The notes beneath the pieces are model-generated. The model saw only the letters and a program-made list of their open reading frames with translations, made no database searches and was not told the DNA's origin. A DNA stretch of 64,000 bases from Chaetomium olivaceum. Its lineage: Eukaryota > Ascomycota > Sordariomycetes > Sordariales > Chaetomiaceae. Numbering within the stretch: position 1 is the first letter of the stretch; the number at the start of each line of letters is the position of its first letter. Both the position numbers and the translations under genes were made by a program. The stretch is taken from NCBI GenBank assembly GCA_039881045.1, contig JAYWVB010000083.1, positions 21,950 through 85,949 on the forward strand, in the 5' to 3' direction. Shown here one piece after another: positions 1-11,513 of this stretch.

Positions 1-1521
1 AGCTTTGAGAGAAGACCGAGGCGAGTGAGGGCCCTTGGGCAGCAACGGCAAGGTGCATCGGCACACAGCGAGTCTTTGGTCGGACTGGTTTCTAGGCTTT
101 GCAGATCAGTCAAACCGGAGCGCGGCGATGACGATGCTCCCTGTCCAGAAACGGTGCCTCCGTTCAGGGCTCGCCTCTCAGCACGGCGGCTAACCAAAAA
201 CAAATCTAGCCTTGCCTCTCAACCCCTGTTTGCAAGGTGTGACGACCAGCTTGGCACTGGGCAGGGCCTTCAACGGGAGTCTGAATCCTTCATAAACTGT
301 TTGGCAAGCCGATCGTTGGCCTCCCCATTGCCGTTGTCGTTTCATGTGCTCGCAGGCGTCTTCTTCCGCGGGGTAAAAAGAGCCTGTGCTTATTTCCAGG
401 CCGCGGTTATCCGCCGAAACGACTTTCTCCAGCTCGAGAACCCTGAACACCCACCGGCGGCGACGGACCCTCTCATAGCTCCTCAACCGTTGAGCATTTC
501 GGTCATAATTAGCGAAACGCAGGAATCCACTCTCGACTGCTGATCAACACGGGAGGAGAGTCGGCAGAATAGCTCTGGTGTTGAGCCTCAGAGCCGAGAG
601 ATGGCGAAACATGGCAAAGGTCGAATCATGAATCGAAGTTTTGCGAAAACTGGGTATTCGTGGGGAGCCCTGGACAGATTCGGCGCGACCTTTTCCTGGG
701 CCGGGACGGCGGGCCGGTTTCCTTGACAAGGCGCCGCCGGCAATGCGGATTGGTCGGCCGACGAGGTACGTACTTTTGAGCATCCTTCTCAGTGGGTATG
801 ATTCGTGACGACCTTGCCGCGCTTTCATATATTGGCGGTCTGATATGGACGTGTGGACAAGAAACGACAGGTGATATGCGCCGGCCGCCCGCAGATTCGC
901 ACCATGCAGAGCAATAGTGTGTCAAATCCCGTGGACGAAGTCCGTGTACCGTTGATCGTCGGTCTTGCGCTGTCCTCTTTGGCGGGGCTCACACAGCCCA
1001 AAACCATGCGACTGACGAGGCGGGCAACGAGCTCGACCGGGAAACTGAACGGCTGAGTTCGTCGCTTGTGAGTTCCGACCTGCAATGCTCCATCCCGCTG
1101 CGTTCAAAGGTGAGTCAATGCAACCCCATTCAGGAGGATCCCTGGAAAGGCTTGGGTAGGGCCGACACCAGGTCTTGGAGTCTCCATCTCAGCTCTCCTA
1201 AGCGCGAATCCGGGTGTGGCGGGTATTGCGGCAGCGTGGAGAAGCCGCATTGTTATGGAGATCCGTCTCAGGCTCGCAGAAGCAACACGGCGAGCTCTCG
1301 GCGGCACCGCATCGGAGAAAGCAAGAAAGAGACTCACGAGAAACTTACGGCACGCAACACCGAACCCGCGATCCTAGTCGGGAAATCGGAACTGCAGACC
1401 ATCCCGACAATCCAGCGCGGGTATTTCGTACAGATAACTAACGGTGCGAGTGTTCGGCACCGGGAAGTTCGTCTCAATGGCACCCTTCCTCATGGCCCCA
1501 TGTCGAACAAATCGGAGAAAT

Positions 1522-1615
1522 ATCTGGGGCAAGCTCCCCCATCTGTGCTTTTTTGCGGTTGCCATTTCGTGGAAACATGACCGAAAATTGGGAAATTGTG
1601 GGGAGCTTGCCAGAT
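1522..1615. repeat. Imperfect inverted repeat (foldback)
   Basis: The left arm at 1522-1542 and right arm at 1598-1615 are reverse complements over a perfect 12-base core (GGCAAGCTCCCC against GGGGAGCTTGCC). The match extends on both sides with small gaps, and the T-rich and A-rich inner flanks also pair loosely. A direct repeat CATGGCCCCA lies just outside on both sides, near 1491 and 1641. This could be a small MITE or a relic of one; no coding capacity is visible. Confidence 0.55.
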
Positions 1616-4600
1616 GCAGGCACTCGGGACCAAAGAAACGCATGGCCCCACACAACCACGTTTCGGCTGTGGCTTGCTTCCTTCCGATTCACGTGCTTCC
1701 GTGTTGCTGCCAACTTCACCTTCAGGCTTCCGAGTCTTTCACGAATTGACTGGGTATCTATTTGTGTCGAAGATATCCACTGGGGCTTGGAAGGAATTCG
1801 GAACCCACGCTATCATAATCCGGTACTTTCTCGCTGCAAATCTCGTTTGATGAGATTACACTAATAAGAGACTCGACCTCGGGCACGTAGCACATTTTCA
1901 ATATTTTATGTACCATTACGTCCCCAGCCGAATTCGAATTAGAAAGGGAGATGGAATATTTTCCATTTTTACAAAGTACCTCGGGTGATCAGACCACGAG
2001 CTCATGCCAGCTTCATGCAAGCTAATGCGGAATTTAAACACGCTGCCTACCTTCCCCGTTTCCGTCGTGGATAGACTCTGTCATACTGCTTCAGGCTTGA
2101 TACAGTTGCATCCCGGGCACGCCCTGCATCCCGCCTGTCCCTCAGGGTGGTGCCCTTCCTTCCCACTCTGCCCCCAACCCGCAGCAGCAATGCTGGATGA
2201 TGCAACATTGAAGAGAGCCTCACCCAGCCAAACACTCCCTTCCCCCGGTCACATGGACCCGGGGACACACCCAATGGAGCGACACCTCCCGCCCCAAGGC
2301 AAGGCCGATCACATAGGCGAGCTCGGTTTGGGGCCGTGACGGCGTCTACTCTTCTCCATTCTCCGTCGATCCGTGAACTGCCATCTTCTCCCTACACCGT
2401 TTTTTTTTATCTCTTTTAACAAGCTGGCTGTTCCACATTGACGGGAATCCTTTCCGCTCTGGCTAGGTAGAAGGTGGGGGTCATGTCAGAGATCACCAGG
2501 GCCCCATTGACACTCGCGTCTCGGCGCTTAACCAGCCGCGGCCTGGGATAAGCTTCCCTGAACCCGCTTACTGTGTACCTTCCCTGGCATCCGAGGCTGA
2601 AGCATCCCGGACCGGTGCGAAGACAACCCCGTCCGGGTCTCAACGGCCCGGGCACCGGGCCACTCGCCGGCGGTTTACCCGGGATAGACTGCAAAGTGGC
2701 CTTCTAAAGCAACTCGAGTTCCAGTCAAACCGGGCTAGCGTTCAACTCCGGCGTGATTGCATTGCAGACGACAAGATATAACTACCTTGCCGATCAGCGG
2801 GATGTTGGTATGTACATTGAAATGTTGAGTATCGGTTGCCAGCCACCTCATTGGCAAAAAGCCCAGGCTTCAAACATCAAACCTCCACCGTAGGAACGAA
2901 ACGAAGGTTATCCGGCGACTCAAAAGAAGTGCTGCGAAACCTTCAAGGCTGTGGGGAGTATATCTGGCTTTGTTCTCCAACCAGCCTTTTATGTTTCTTT
3001 TTCTCGGTTTAGTTCGGTTTTATTCCATTCTAATTTTCTTCACTATTGTTCTTTTCCTTTTATTCGATTGTTATACTCCTCAATTCTTCATTAGCCTCTT
3101 GCCAATCCCTTAATCTTGAAGACCCATTTTCTTCTGGTTGGAGAGCACCACCGTTTACTTCTCTGTCGCCTGCTCCCAGACAACGGATTGCGAAGGTCGG
3201 GGATTCATATTCTGTTCACCCACACCACCATCTCGAGCATCGGAAAGGCGTGCCGGGGGCACCCTCCTCGATTCCCAAATAAGCCAGTCACGGTTAACGA
3301 GCTCAAGTGCCGACGCTTGGGATGTCGACCATTCGCTTACACCTCTAGCTTGATTGCCTGCAGCCAGAGGACCTTTCGCGAATTTAGGCTCTGCAACCTT
3401 GCCACTGGGGAGATGCGCAGGCACACACTCCTTACTTGCATGGCATGCAATATCTAGGATAGGGGGTGAGTTGCGACGCGGCGGCTCACGTCCCCGGTAG
3501 GGCAGCTAATGATCAGCGAAGCGGCATGCCATTAGCAATTACTCCCTCATCAAAGCCCTTCCGAGATCCCGTTTTCACAAGTTGATCTAATCTGATCAGA
3601 CATCGCCAAGTCATCTTGGTTGGCCGGATGAAGCTGGCTTCACCCAAAAGTACCATTCTACGAACATGCCACTTTCACAGGTGTAGGGGACAGCGCGGGA
3701 GGGAACGAGGATAGGGGCGACAAGCAGAGGGAAAAGGGAGTCGAGGAGTTGCAGCTCTGTTCCCCACGAGCTTGAGACACCGACTTGAATGACGAATATG
3801 TGACAAACATGGGGGCTCCCGCTCCCAGCCCGATTTTCCCGATAAGATATGCTAGGAAAGGCCCTACGAGCTCTTTTGGCCAGGATCTCTCGCTTCTCAA
3901 CGGCATTGCTAATGGCCATAGATGTGCCTGTGGCTTGCCACGTATCTACGCATGGTGGGGTGCAGGTGGGCACCAAGCACAGCTCTTCCAAACGGAGCTA
4001 AGTGAAGGCTGATCATGGATACACCAACGCCGGTAGCAAGTCGGAAACTCATCACATCACATTTTCCGAGCTCTGCAGTGACGGCTGTTAAAGCGGTTGC
4101 TTCAGTATGGGATAAAATGCGCTATTATGTGGCTACAAGATAGCCTCTAGACGAATCTGACGAGTGATCGATATCTGGAGTCTCGAGGAAACTACGGTGG
4201 TAGTTACCGGCCTATGTCCGAGTTCCTTCAACTGCAGCTGACTCTTCAATATCCGCCCTTCGTAGTCATGGTTTTCACGTGGATCCTTGCCATTCATCGA
4301 GCTGTTCGATAGCCAGTGTTGTGAGCCGTCCAAAAGCTCATCAGTTAATATCACAGAAGATCTTGAAGCTCTACCACGCCTGCTTCTCATTGGGTCATTG
4401 GGTAGAGCCAAAACAAAGTCGCTTGACGACCGCGCTCTCAAAGTTATACGACACCCGATGGAGGTGTCTGTTGCATACAGAGAGCTATGGCATACCAAGT
4501 CTTTGAGTACATTCAGGTCCTGGGGAAGCGAGGTAGAATAAATAGTGTAATCTATAAGGAACAGGAATAGATTTGAGTATTTGAGAAAAGAATCCTAGCA

Positions 4601-4924
4601 GTTGACGAGGTTTGGAGTGGTGAGCGGTTAACCGTTGGGTTTATGTTTTTGTTTCTGTCTCCTTTTCTCTTTCCACCACAAATTACCAGACAGTTAGCCA
4701 GACATCTGCTATTCTACTGATTTCGAAACGTGCTGTTGAGCAAGGTAAGAGGGCAAGAGTTGAAGTCAAGGACGGCTCCCAAAGAAACCAGGGTCTTGGT
4801 TATAGCCCCACCCAATGCACAATTGACCAACCACAGCCCCGCTAACATTTTCAACTTCCGAACCACCACCATTTTCAAGTTCGTTCCAAAAGTCCAAACC
4901 CGCAAGTCGTCTCCCGACCTCGCG

Positions 4925-4958
4925 ACGGACAGACAGACGGACGGACGGACGGGCAGAC
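4925..4958. repeat. Tetranucleotide run (GACA/GGAC)n
   Basis: A short microsatellite of ACAG and GGAC tetramers lies about 100 bases upstream of the start codon at 5057, in the likely 5' leader or promoter of that gene. Confidence 0.7.
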
Positions 4959-5056
4959 AACGAAACCCCTCGCTCATCGTTCCCTCGAGGGGACACTCTA
5001 CACACATACCGTGGTCACAAACCGACACACACCCGAAAGGGCACAAAAACCCAGCA

Positions 5057-5223
5057 ATGAACCGACAAGCCTTCCGATCCGCCCTCGGGCGCGCAACCCC
5101 CTCAACCACCGCCCGCGCCCTCTCCCTCCCCGTCCGCACCATAACCCCAGTTACCTTCACCTCCTCCTTCTCGACCACCGGCCCCCGGCCCAACGATTCC
5201 AGCAATAGCAGCAGCAGCAGCAA

Positions 5224-5255
<32 letters not shown>

Positions 5256-6393
5256 AACCCCGCTCCCAATCCGCCGCCGTCTCCCGCCTCAGCCAGCTCA
5301 ACAACACCCCCAGCGGCAGCGGCAGCGGCAGCGGCGCCGGCCGGCAAGTCCTCAGCTCCATCCCTGGCATCCCCTCCTCGTCATCACCATCCTTCCGCGG
5401 CGGCCGGGTCGGCGGCGGCAGCAGCAGCCGGACCGGGATTGACGCCCGCTCGCTGCGCGTGTCGCCCGACGCAGGCCCCACTCCGTCATCCTCCTCAGGG
5501 TCGTCGGGGCCGCGGGTGCTGAATATCCGTAGCCTGCGCGGCGGCATCCGCGATCGTACGCCGTTTGGTCGGGGCGGGGGTGTCGGTGGGCGGTTTGCGC
5601 CCGGTGCGGGCGGGGTGAATTCGTTTGGGAGGGCGCGGGTTGGGTTTGGTGGTGGTGGTGGTGGTGGTTCTCGCACGGGGGATTTGGGGGTGGGGGGTTC
5701 CGGGCCGGTGCAGGGAGGTTTGGCGGTGCTAGGGTTGGAGGAGCCGGGCGCAATAATAAGATGGGTCGTAACGGCCGGGGTCGCCGTGGTGGTGCTGGGG
5801 CGAGGCGGGATAGGAAAGACAAGCCGCGTGCGGCTCAGGGAGGCAAGCTGATTTGGCAGCCCGAGGAGCAGGCCGTGATCGACCGGCTGGAGAAGGGCGA
5901 GGTGGTGCCGTTCGACCCGCAGCTGACGATGGACTCGCTGACCGGGTACGGCGCGGCGGTGGCGACGGACGCTTCCATCGGCCAGGTCGAGACGGTGCTG
6001 CGGACGATGCGGCTCATGACGGGCGGCATGGCCTTCAACTCGGAGTCGGGCGTCACGGCCGACGTCAAGGAGGTCATGAGGCGGTACCGGGCCAAGAAGC
6101 CTATCTTCGTGCACAGCAAGGAGGAGAAGGCGTGGATCGAGAGCGCCCAGCCGCGTCTCAAACTGGTCGGGCCCGATGCCGGCACCAGGAAGGCCATTAT
6201 CGAGCCGGCGATTCTCGGCAAGTACGAGGCGGCTGGCTTTGCCGAGGCCGGTGACATCGCGGGCACCATGGCCAACTACCACTCGCGGACCTTCACCTAC
6301 ATGGCGGCAGACTCGCAGAAGTTTATGGACAAGGTGCTGTCGCTACTACCGGCGCAGCAGGGTGGCAAGCCCGCTTCTCAGACGAAGCCTTGA
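5057..6393 (+). CDS. Putative mitochondrial protein with low-complexity centre (frame broken)
   Basis: The first methionine (MNRQAFRSALGR) opens an Arg/Ser/Thr-rich, acid-poor N-terminus typical of a mitochondrial presequence. It is followed by a low-complexity region of Asn/Ser, Ser/Gly and then Gly/Arg/Phe. The conserved-looking part is the last ~190 residues, from LIWQPEEQ to the stop, and lies in another frame. The two frames overlap in a GGT/GGG-rich stretch at about 5650-5760, where both read as glycine-rich. One missing base there would give a 445-residue protein, because the span is one base short of a multiple of three. I saw no good intron that makes the switch. The C-terminal part resembles fungal mitoribosomal small-subunit accessory proteins (Rsm28/mS46-like), but I cannot assign it. 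It converges on the mitochondrial RRF gene. Confidence 0.7.
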
Positions 6394-6624
6394 TGGACAG
6401 AAGGAAACCAAAGGAACGAGCTCGTGGGCCACGGCTTTTTGTCTCCATATGTAACAATACCGTCTCGGGCCCCATGTTTTGTTAGTCTACTTGTACACAC
6501 AGAAATCTATCTGCATAGAACCCCACACATATTATTCTCCATCTGCCGGCCACACGCACACACACACACCGGGGGGTCTATGCCACGAGTCTATCATCAG
6601 CAGTAGGTTGCCCACCCGTCCATC

Positions 6625-7515
6625 TCAGCTCCCCCTTGCCATAATCGCCCCCACGGCCTCCTTCTCCTTCGCCAAAATAGCCTTCATCCGCTCATCCTGC
6701 AGCTTCTGCAGCCGATCCTTCAGCTTATGCGCATCATCGCTCAGCACCACCCCTTCCCCCTTCCACTTCTTATGCAGCTCCGCCCTGCGATGCGCCTCGT
6801 CCCGCACCCTCGTCCGCCAGGCCTGGCACACCCTTGGCGCGGCGCGCGAGCGCGTCGGCGCGCTCGGGCTCCACCGTCATGGTCAGCTCCAGCGGGTTGT
6901 CGGCGCTGCGCGGCGCTGCTGGTTGAACTCGTCGGACCGCTGCACCGCGCTGACGATGGCCTTGACCGACCCTTCCTCGAAGGCCAGGATCGACCACCGC
7001 CGTCCGCCCAGCGGCGCGACCGTCGCGAGCTCGCGGAGCGGGAACGTCTGCGTCGGCGTCTTCTTGTCCGGCTGCACGGGGATCGCCCCGATCACCTCGG
7101 CGTTGAAGCGCCCGCCGCTGCGCAGCTTCTTGAGGTCCTCGCTGAAGTGCTTCTCGGCCCGGTCGAAGGCGTCTTGGAGCTCGGTGAAGTCGAACGGGTT
7201 GATGCCTCTGCTGCGTCGGCCCCTGCGGGGTTCCCTGAGGGGGTGGGTTGGGCGGTGGTATCGCTGTCGTCGCGTGTGTTGTTGTTGTTGTTGTGTTGCT
7301 GTTCTTCTTGTTGTTATTTTTTTTTTTTGGCATGATACCGTGTGGGAGAACGGCCGGGCTGAAGGAGGACTCCATGGCGCGTTGCTGGTGGCGGTAGCGG
7401 AGTGGGGGGTAAGTGTAAGCTGGTTCGAGGTCGCGCTGCGATTCTGGATCAAGGACGAAACGACCCCGCGACTGCGACGGAGGTTAGCTTGCATTCTACG
7501 TGATCGGTAAGCCAT
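6625..7515 (-). CDS. Mitochondrial ribosome recycling factor (frame broken)
   Basis: This encodes an RRF-family protein that splits post-termination mitoribosomes together with EF-G2. A basic Ser/Thr/Arg N-terminus (start at 7515) looks like a presequence. The RRF fold follows: DFTELQDAFDRAEKHF, then DLKKLRSGGRFNAEVIGAI (helix 1 and the start of the beta domain), LATVAPLGGRRWSILAF, ADNPLELTMTVEPERADAL, and a final helix VCQAWRTRVRDEAHRRAEL to a stop at 6625. These blocks sit in different frames, with switches near 6837 and 6905 and a probable third near 7200-7260. The 891-base span becomes 894 with three restored bases, so this is most likely an intact gene with consensus deletions. No intron was seen. 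A second in-frame methionine eight codons in is an alternative start. Confidence 0.85.
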
Positions 7516-7764
7516 TGGACTTTCAGACGAACCTCAGAGGTGCCCCGCTGGCCGCGTTGCTGCGGAGTATATTGTTGACAGTGCGCAGGTGTCTCATGGT
7601 ATCTTTATGGGTTACCTTTGAATGTTCCTGCGATCTGCGTTTGAAGTGTTTTAAGTCGACTGCAGGGACCTGGGCTGGAAGGAGCCAATCAACCGTGTCA
7701 GGCCTGGGTGTGCGGCTGTAGCCCAAATGCTCCTGTCTTTCCATCCACCAGACATCTCTCATAC

Positions 7765-7850
7765 GGCTGCGTGGCCCAGTGGTTAAGGCATCTGCTTTAC
7801 AAGGATATTTGCATCGCAGAGGATCGCAGGTTCGAGCCCTGCCGCGGTCA
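7765..7850 (+). tRNA. tRNA-Val (anticodon TAC) with 13-nt intron
   Basis: A full cloverleaf can be drawn. The acceptor stem is 7765-7771 with 7843-7849 (two G-U pairs). The D stem is GCC/GGC at 7774-7776 and 7787-7789. The anticodon stem is TCTGC/GCAGA at 7791-7795 and 7816-7820. The variable loop has five bases, and the T arm GCAGG-TTCGAGC-CCTGC spans 7826-7842; the discriminator is A7850. Loop positions 32-37 are TTTACA, giving anticodon TAC at 7798-7800. A 13-base intron at 7802-7814 lies after position 37, the canonical place for eukaryotic pre-tRNA introns. Confidence 0.93.
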
Positions 7851-8805
7851 TTCTTTTGCTTCTCGCGTCCTCCAAGGATAAAGTTGCTTTTTGCAGTGTC
7901 TATACAATTTAGCCACGACGGGCAGTTCATGACCAAGGACGACAATTGGGTGCATGATGTTGAGAGAGAGGTTACCAATTGGCGGTTTAAAGTAGACTCG
8001 GATGTGGATGGTGGACATGAGGGGATGATGTGGACCGAGGAACAAACCGTTTGTTTTTAGTCTTGATCACAATGAAAGGAGGTCCACATGGAGATGGTAG
8101 AGGCTCACACCTCGTATCCGCCCATAATGCTCAAGTATAACCCATAGGAGAAAAAGCACTCCTGCGTCGATTCTCGCTGGATAGGTTGCTGGCTGTATGG
8201 AATAGATAGGTAGGTAAAACACGCCGACACGCCGACTGACAGCGAAAACAAATCTCGGGGTTCAAACTCTCCCCTAGCCTTTGCCGAGTCCTTGCCGTGA
8301 TAGCCAGGCTGTACAGTAAGAATACCACAGCACCAACCTTCTCTTCCTCCTCATAGTTAGTCAAACCCGAATCCGGCCCATTTTACTCCAGTCCCACATT
8401 AGAAGACCCCCACACACTCGCTCGCGTATCCCACAATCGACCCTGCGCTCCCCTTGTTGCACCGCGTCCTCCGCGTGTGTTACTTGTCAGGGGTCGCGTT
8501 TCCGCGCCTTCAGTCTTGCCGTACACAATGGCCAGTCCAGAAAAAGGGACAGCCTGACATATAACCTGGAGTGTTTTTGACGCCCCCGATACACCAGGGT
8601 AGGCGAGTCCGACAGACAGCTCATCATCAGTTCCTCCCTCCGAATCGGCTTCTCCCCACCACCAACCATCCACTTTCCACCGGTCATCCCGATACTACTC
8701 GGTACTCTCCCTCCCCCCCTCCCCCCCCTCCCTTCTCCCTCCTTCTCTCTCCATCTCCCGAAATGGTTCTTGTACGACCGCTCACAAAACGGTGGAGGAC
8801 CCTCC
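7851..8805. other. Non-coding stretch between tRNA-Val and the BAH-PHD gene
   Basis: No gene was recognised. The part nearest 8805 is the 3' flank of the BAH-PHD gene and contains a long C/T-only tract at 8704-8759. A short direct duplication of ACACGCCG lies near 8220-8235. Confidence 0.5.
8704..8759. repeat. Polypyrimidine tract
   Basis: About 55 bases are almost purely C and T, with C runs up to eight long, just downstream of the stop codon of the BAH-PHD gene. On that gene's strand it is a polypurine run in the 3' UTR. Such tracts are prone to length errors. Confidence 0.7.
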
Positions 8806-10422
8806 CTAGTTGACTTGGTCCCCACAGAGAAGGCACTTGACAGGCTCCGTCCAGACCTTCTCCCCACCGGTCACGCCTTCCCGCAGATCCCGAAATTCGA
8901 TCATTGGCGGCCCATATCGGCCGTCTTCAGCGCCGCCTCGAACAAGCCCTCCCACGGCCGCGAGCCGTCGCCATTAGCCTCGGCAACCCCCTTCTTGCGC
9001 GGTCTTCCCGGCTTGCGCCGGGTCCCGACTTGTTGCCGGACGGCTTGCTCGGTGTGTCTGTGTTTGGTGGTGTTCTCGCTCGCCGCTCGCTTCGCACGGT
9101 CAGCGGACCGCAGGGGGAGCGAATCCTCGGGTGCTGCCTGGGCGTCCTCGTCATCGGCCGCTTGCTGACCTCGACATTATCTTTCGTGCCGACATGCACG
9201 GCGTCGGATGGTGCGCCTCGGACTTGGACTCGATCGATTGCTCCGCGGAGCCTTCGGCGCCGGTTTCGGACGGGATCTTAGCGGCCGCTTGCCTTCGTCG
9301 CCGTGCTCCTACCTTTTTCGTGGCTACTGGAGGCAGGTGCGGCTTGTCGGTGCCCATCGTGCGTATACAGACTTGAGTGCATCGTCAATGATGCACTGTT
9401 CATGCATCCACTTCTTACACGCTTCCGTTGTGCACCCTATCAGCATCTTGTCGGGATTCCCGGGCGTGTTGCAACTACACACGAGCTCGACCGTCTAAAG
9501 AAAGGGGAAGGTTTAGCGCGAATGCCCAACTGGGAACCAGGTGGCGGGAAGTGATTGCATACGGAGAGCTCGTATGTCCTAACGTCGAATGCCTGCCTCC
9601 AGTACAGGGCGTTCTGTATCTCCTCGTCGTTTTCCGTAACCACTGCTTCACTGCGCCTGCGAGGTGACGCTCACGACATTGATGATATCCACTGGATTGA
9701 CGTCAGTATTCTAGGCTCGCCACATGATATGAGCCGTAGCCATCAATGCTTACTGTGATTCGACGCGATCAGCTCGTTCATGCCGTGGTACTGTTGGCGG
9801 CTCTGGACTGTTTTCCTGCCATCGTGTGTTCCTTGCGGGAGCTCGTCGGGCCAGTACATCCAATAGACTCGTGCATACACGTGGTGCTCGTCGCTTGCGC
9901 GGATTTCCAAGATGCGCGCAACCCAGTCGTCGTCCGACTTCTTCCTAGGTTGCATTGGTTCGTTGTTATTGACGGCTTTCTGGCGCTCGATGCTGAAGTC
10001 GTTCGCGACGTAGATGAAGCCTTCACTGAAGTACTTGATTCCATTCACTGTGCGCCAGGGCAAGCCTTGTTGTTAGTCCAACGTGGTCTGAAGCCGGCGC
10101 GTCGGGTCGACAGAAGCGATGAGAATGTAGACTTACGGACGAAGCTGTTGTATCTCGTCATATCTGTCCACCTCTTAGAGGGGTCGACTTGATAATAGAG
10201 ATCCATGGTCTCGTGCGTTTTGAACTTGCCACAGGGCGCAAAAGGCGACATCTGCAGGTTGATTCTCTGGGCTGTGTCCTCCTCATCACCGCCATTATCG
10301 GTGCGCCGGCGCTTCTTCTTTTTTTGTTCCTTGTCCTTGGGATCGACAATCTTGATGGTGAATGGACATTCTGCCCGGTTGTCCTCGGGCTCGGCCCTCG
10401 GCCTCTTGCGCGCGGATGCCAT
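8806..10422 (-). CDS. BAH and PHD-finger chromatin protein with AT-hook-like motif (frame broken)
   Basis: This is a four-exon gene with introns at 10066-10136, 9692-9753 and 9495-9562, all with good borders; exons 1-2 read cleanly from the ATG at 10422. Exon 1 has a Lys/Arg cluster (KKKKRRR) like a nuclear signal. Exons 2-3 encode a BAH domain (IKYFSEGFIYVAND, DDDWVARILEIRASDE, VYARVYWMYWPDELP, YHGMNELIASN). Exon 4 opens with a PHD-like zinc module (CSCNTPGNPDKMLIGC, then CKKWMHEQC), continues through a charged linker to KPGRPRKKG, an AT-hook-like patch, and a C-terminal block DLREGVTGGEKVWTEP ending in CLLCGDQVN. BAH-PHD proteins of this type read nucleosomes and act in repression. Frame breaks lie near 9672 (one extra base), 9356, 9180, 9160 and 8911; the exon-4 length fits four missing bases. 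The function is inferred from domains only. Confidence 0.85.
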
Positions 10423-11513
10423 GGTCGACGGGTGTTGCGATGTTTTGCGCCGGGATGAATTGGGGTTGGATCGAGGTCGTGACGACTTTCCGTCTCGATC
10501 GCAGATGTCAAGTACAGAAAATCAGCGCGTAGCGACGGCCGCTATAGAAAAACAGACGCGTGCGTGCGGAGGTGGAAGTGTCGTGGTTGTGGTGATGGGT
10601 CGAGGGATGGGGTCGGCTCGCGAGGGAGTTGCCGGGGGTGCGTGCCCCGGGAGGAGCGTGGGGAGCAGCAGCTGGGCAGTGGTGGTGCGGTCACCTCGGT
10701 GCTGGGAGAAACCACCGACGGGGGGAAGAGTCGGACAACACTGATGGTGTGCCGCAGGTCCTCTCTATCATAAAAAAGGCGATGGTGGCCTTCACGCGAC
10801 TTCCCCCAGGCCGTTGCTGTGCAGGCGAGCGATGCTCCTGCGTCAATGGACAATGGCAGTTGCAGTTGCAGTTGGCAGTCAGTCGGCACGTCTCGTCGCA
10901 ACGGAAGATGACAGCAAAATTTACGGATTCCGCGTCCAACCAACCGGGGGGCAGGGGAAATGGACCCAGCCACGTGATTTTGGGAGGGGGGAGGAATGTG
11001 GAATTGGGGGGAAATGGGAAATGATGTGGCTGGAGAAGCTCGGCTGAGCACGGCGCTCCCAAAGTCCATGCCAAGGAAGGATAACGACCTCCTGCATGGG
11101 GGAGAAAGTGCCGAGGGCTCTTGCCAACGTCATGGCTTACCTTCCCTTCCGTAAGAGCCAGCTTGACCAAGCTTAGGTACCTTAGTTGTTGCAAAAGATG
11201 ATTCGTACTTCGGAAATATAAGCCTGTCGAAGGAGCTAAGCCAATTTGAGATCTTTGTACATACATACCTTACGTACCAACCGGACGTGTAACCGCTGAT
11301 GGGCCTACCAAGCTGACGGTAACCCGGGGCTTCGATAAATGTCAATGATTCCATTTGTTCGCGATATGTCCCTTTCTCAGCACATTAGAGATTACATCCG
11401 GACAAAACCAGAAAATATCCTGGTTGCGTCTCCAACAAGTAATCCAAGCAACTTCGAGACAACGAACGCCGTCGCTATGCATCAAAATACAAAACAACCC
11501 ATAGCAAGACCCA
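10423..11513. other. Intergenic: BAH-PHD promoter and ATG22 3' flank
   Basis: Both neighbours are on the minus strand, so this stretch contains the upstream region of the BAH-PHD gene and the 3' region of ATG22. It includes GT- and CAGTTG-rich segments around 10560-10700 and 10850-10890. No conserved coding sequence was seen. Confidence 0.5.

Larger units (their letters stand above)
1..5056. other. Gene-free region upstream of the first gene
   Basis: No stretch on either strand gives a protein I recognise. The open frames here, including one of 172 codons at 25-543 (+), have no domain signature, no convincing intron borders and amino-acid composition like random translation of GC-balanced DNA. 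The region holds an imperfect inverted repeat at 1522-1615, a short perfect hairpin at 2645-2661 and a tetranucleotide run at 4925-4958. The last few hundred bases are presumably promoter and 5' leader of the gene starting at 5057. A fast-evolving or frame-broken gene cannot be excluded. Confidence 0.5.

Noticed and set aside
25..543. Open frame of 172 codons at the left edge
   Set aside because: No domain, no intron signals and a composition like random translation; an opposite-strand frame overlaps it equally well.
2645..2661. Perfect GGCCCGGG/CCGGGCC hairpin with a 2-base loop
   Set aside because: Short GC palindromes of this size occur by chance, and nothing around it suggests a gene end or regulatory site.
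5615..5713. Intron GTGAAT...GTGCAG to explain the frame switch in the first gene
   Set aside because: Its length is 99 bases, a multiple of three, so removing it would not change frame; there is also no branch site.
4714..6282. Minus-strand frame of 522 codons over the first gene
   Set aside because: It is the shadow of GC-rich coding sequence on the other strand; its Pro/Leu/Arg-rich translation mirrors the Gly/Ser/Asn repeats of the real gene.
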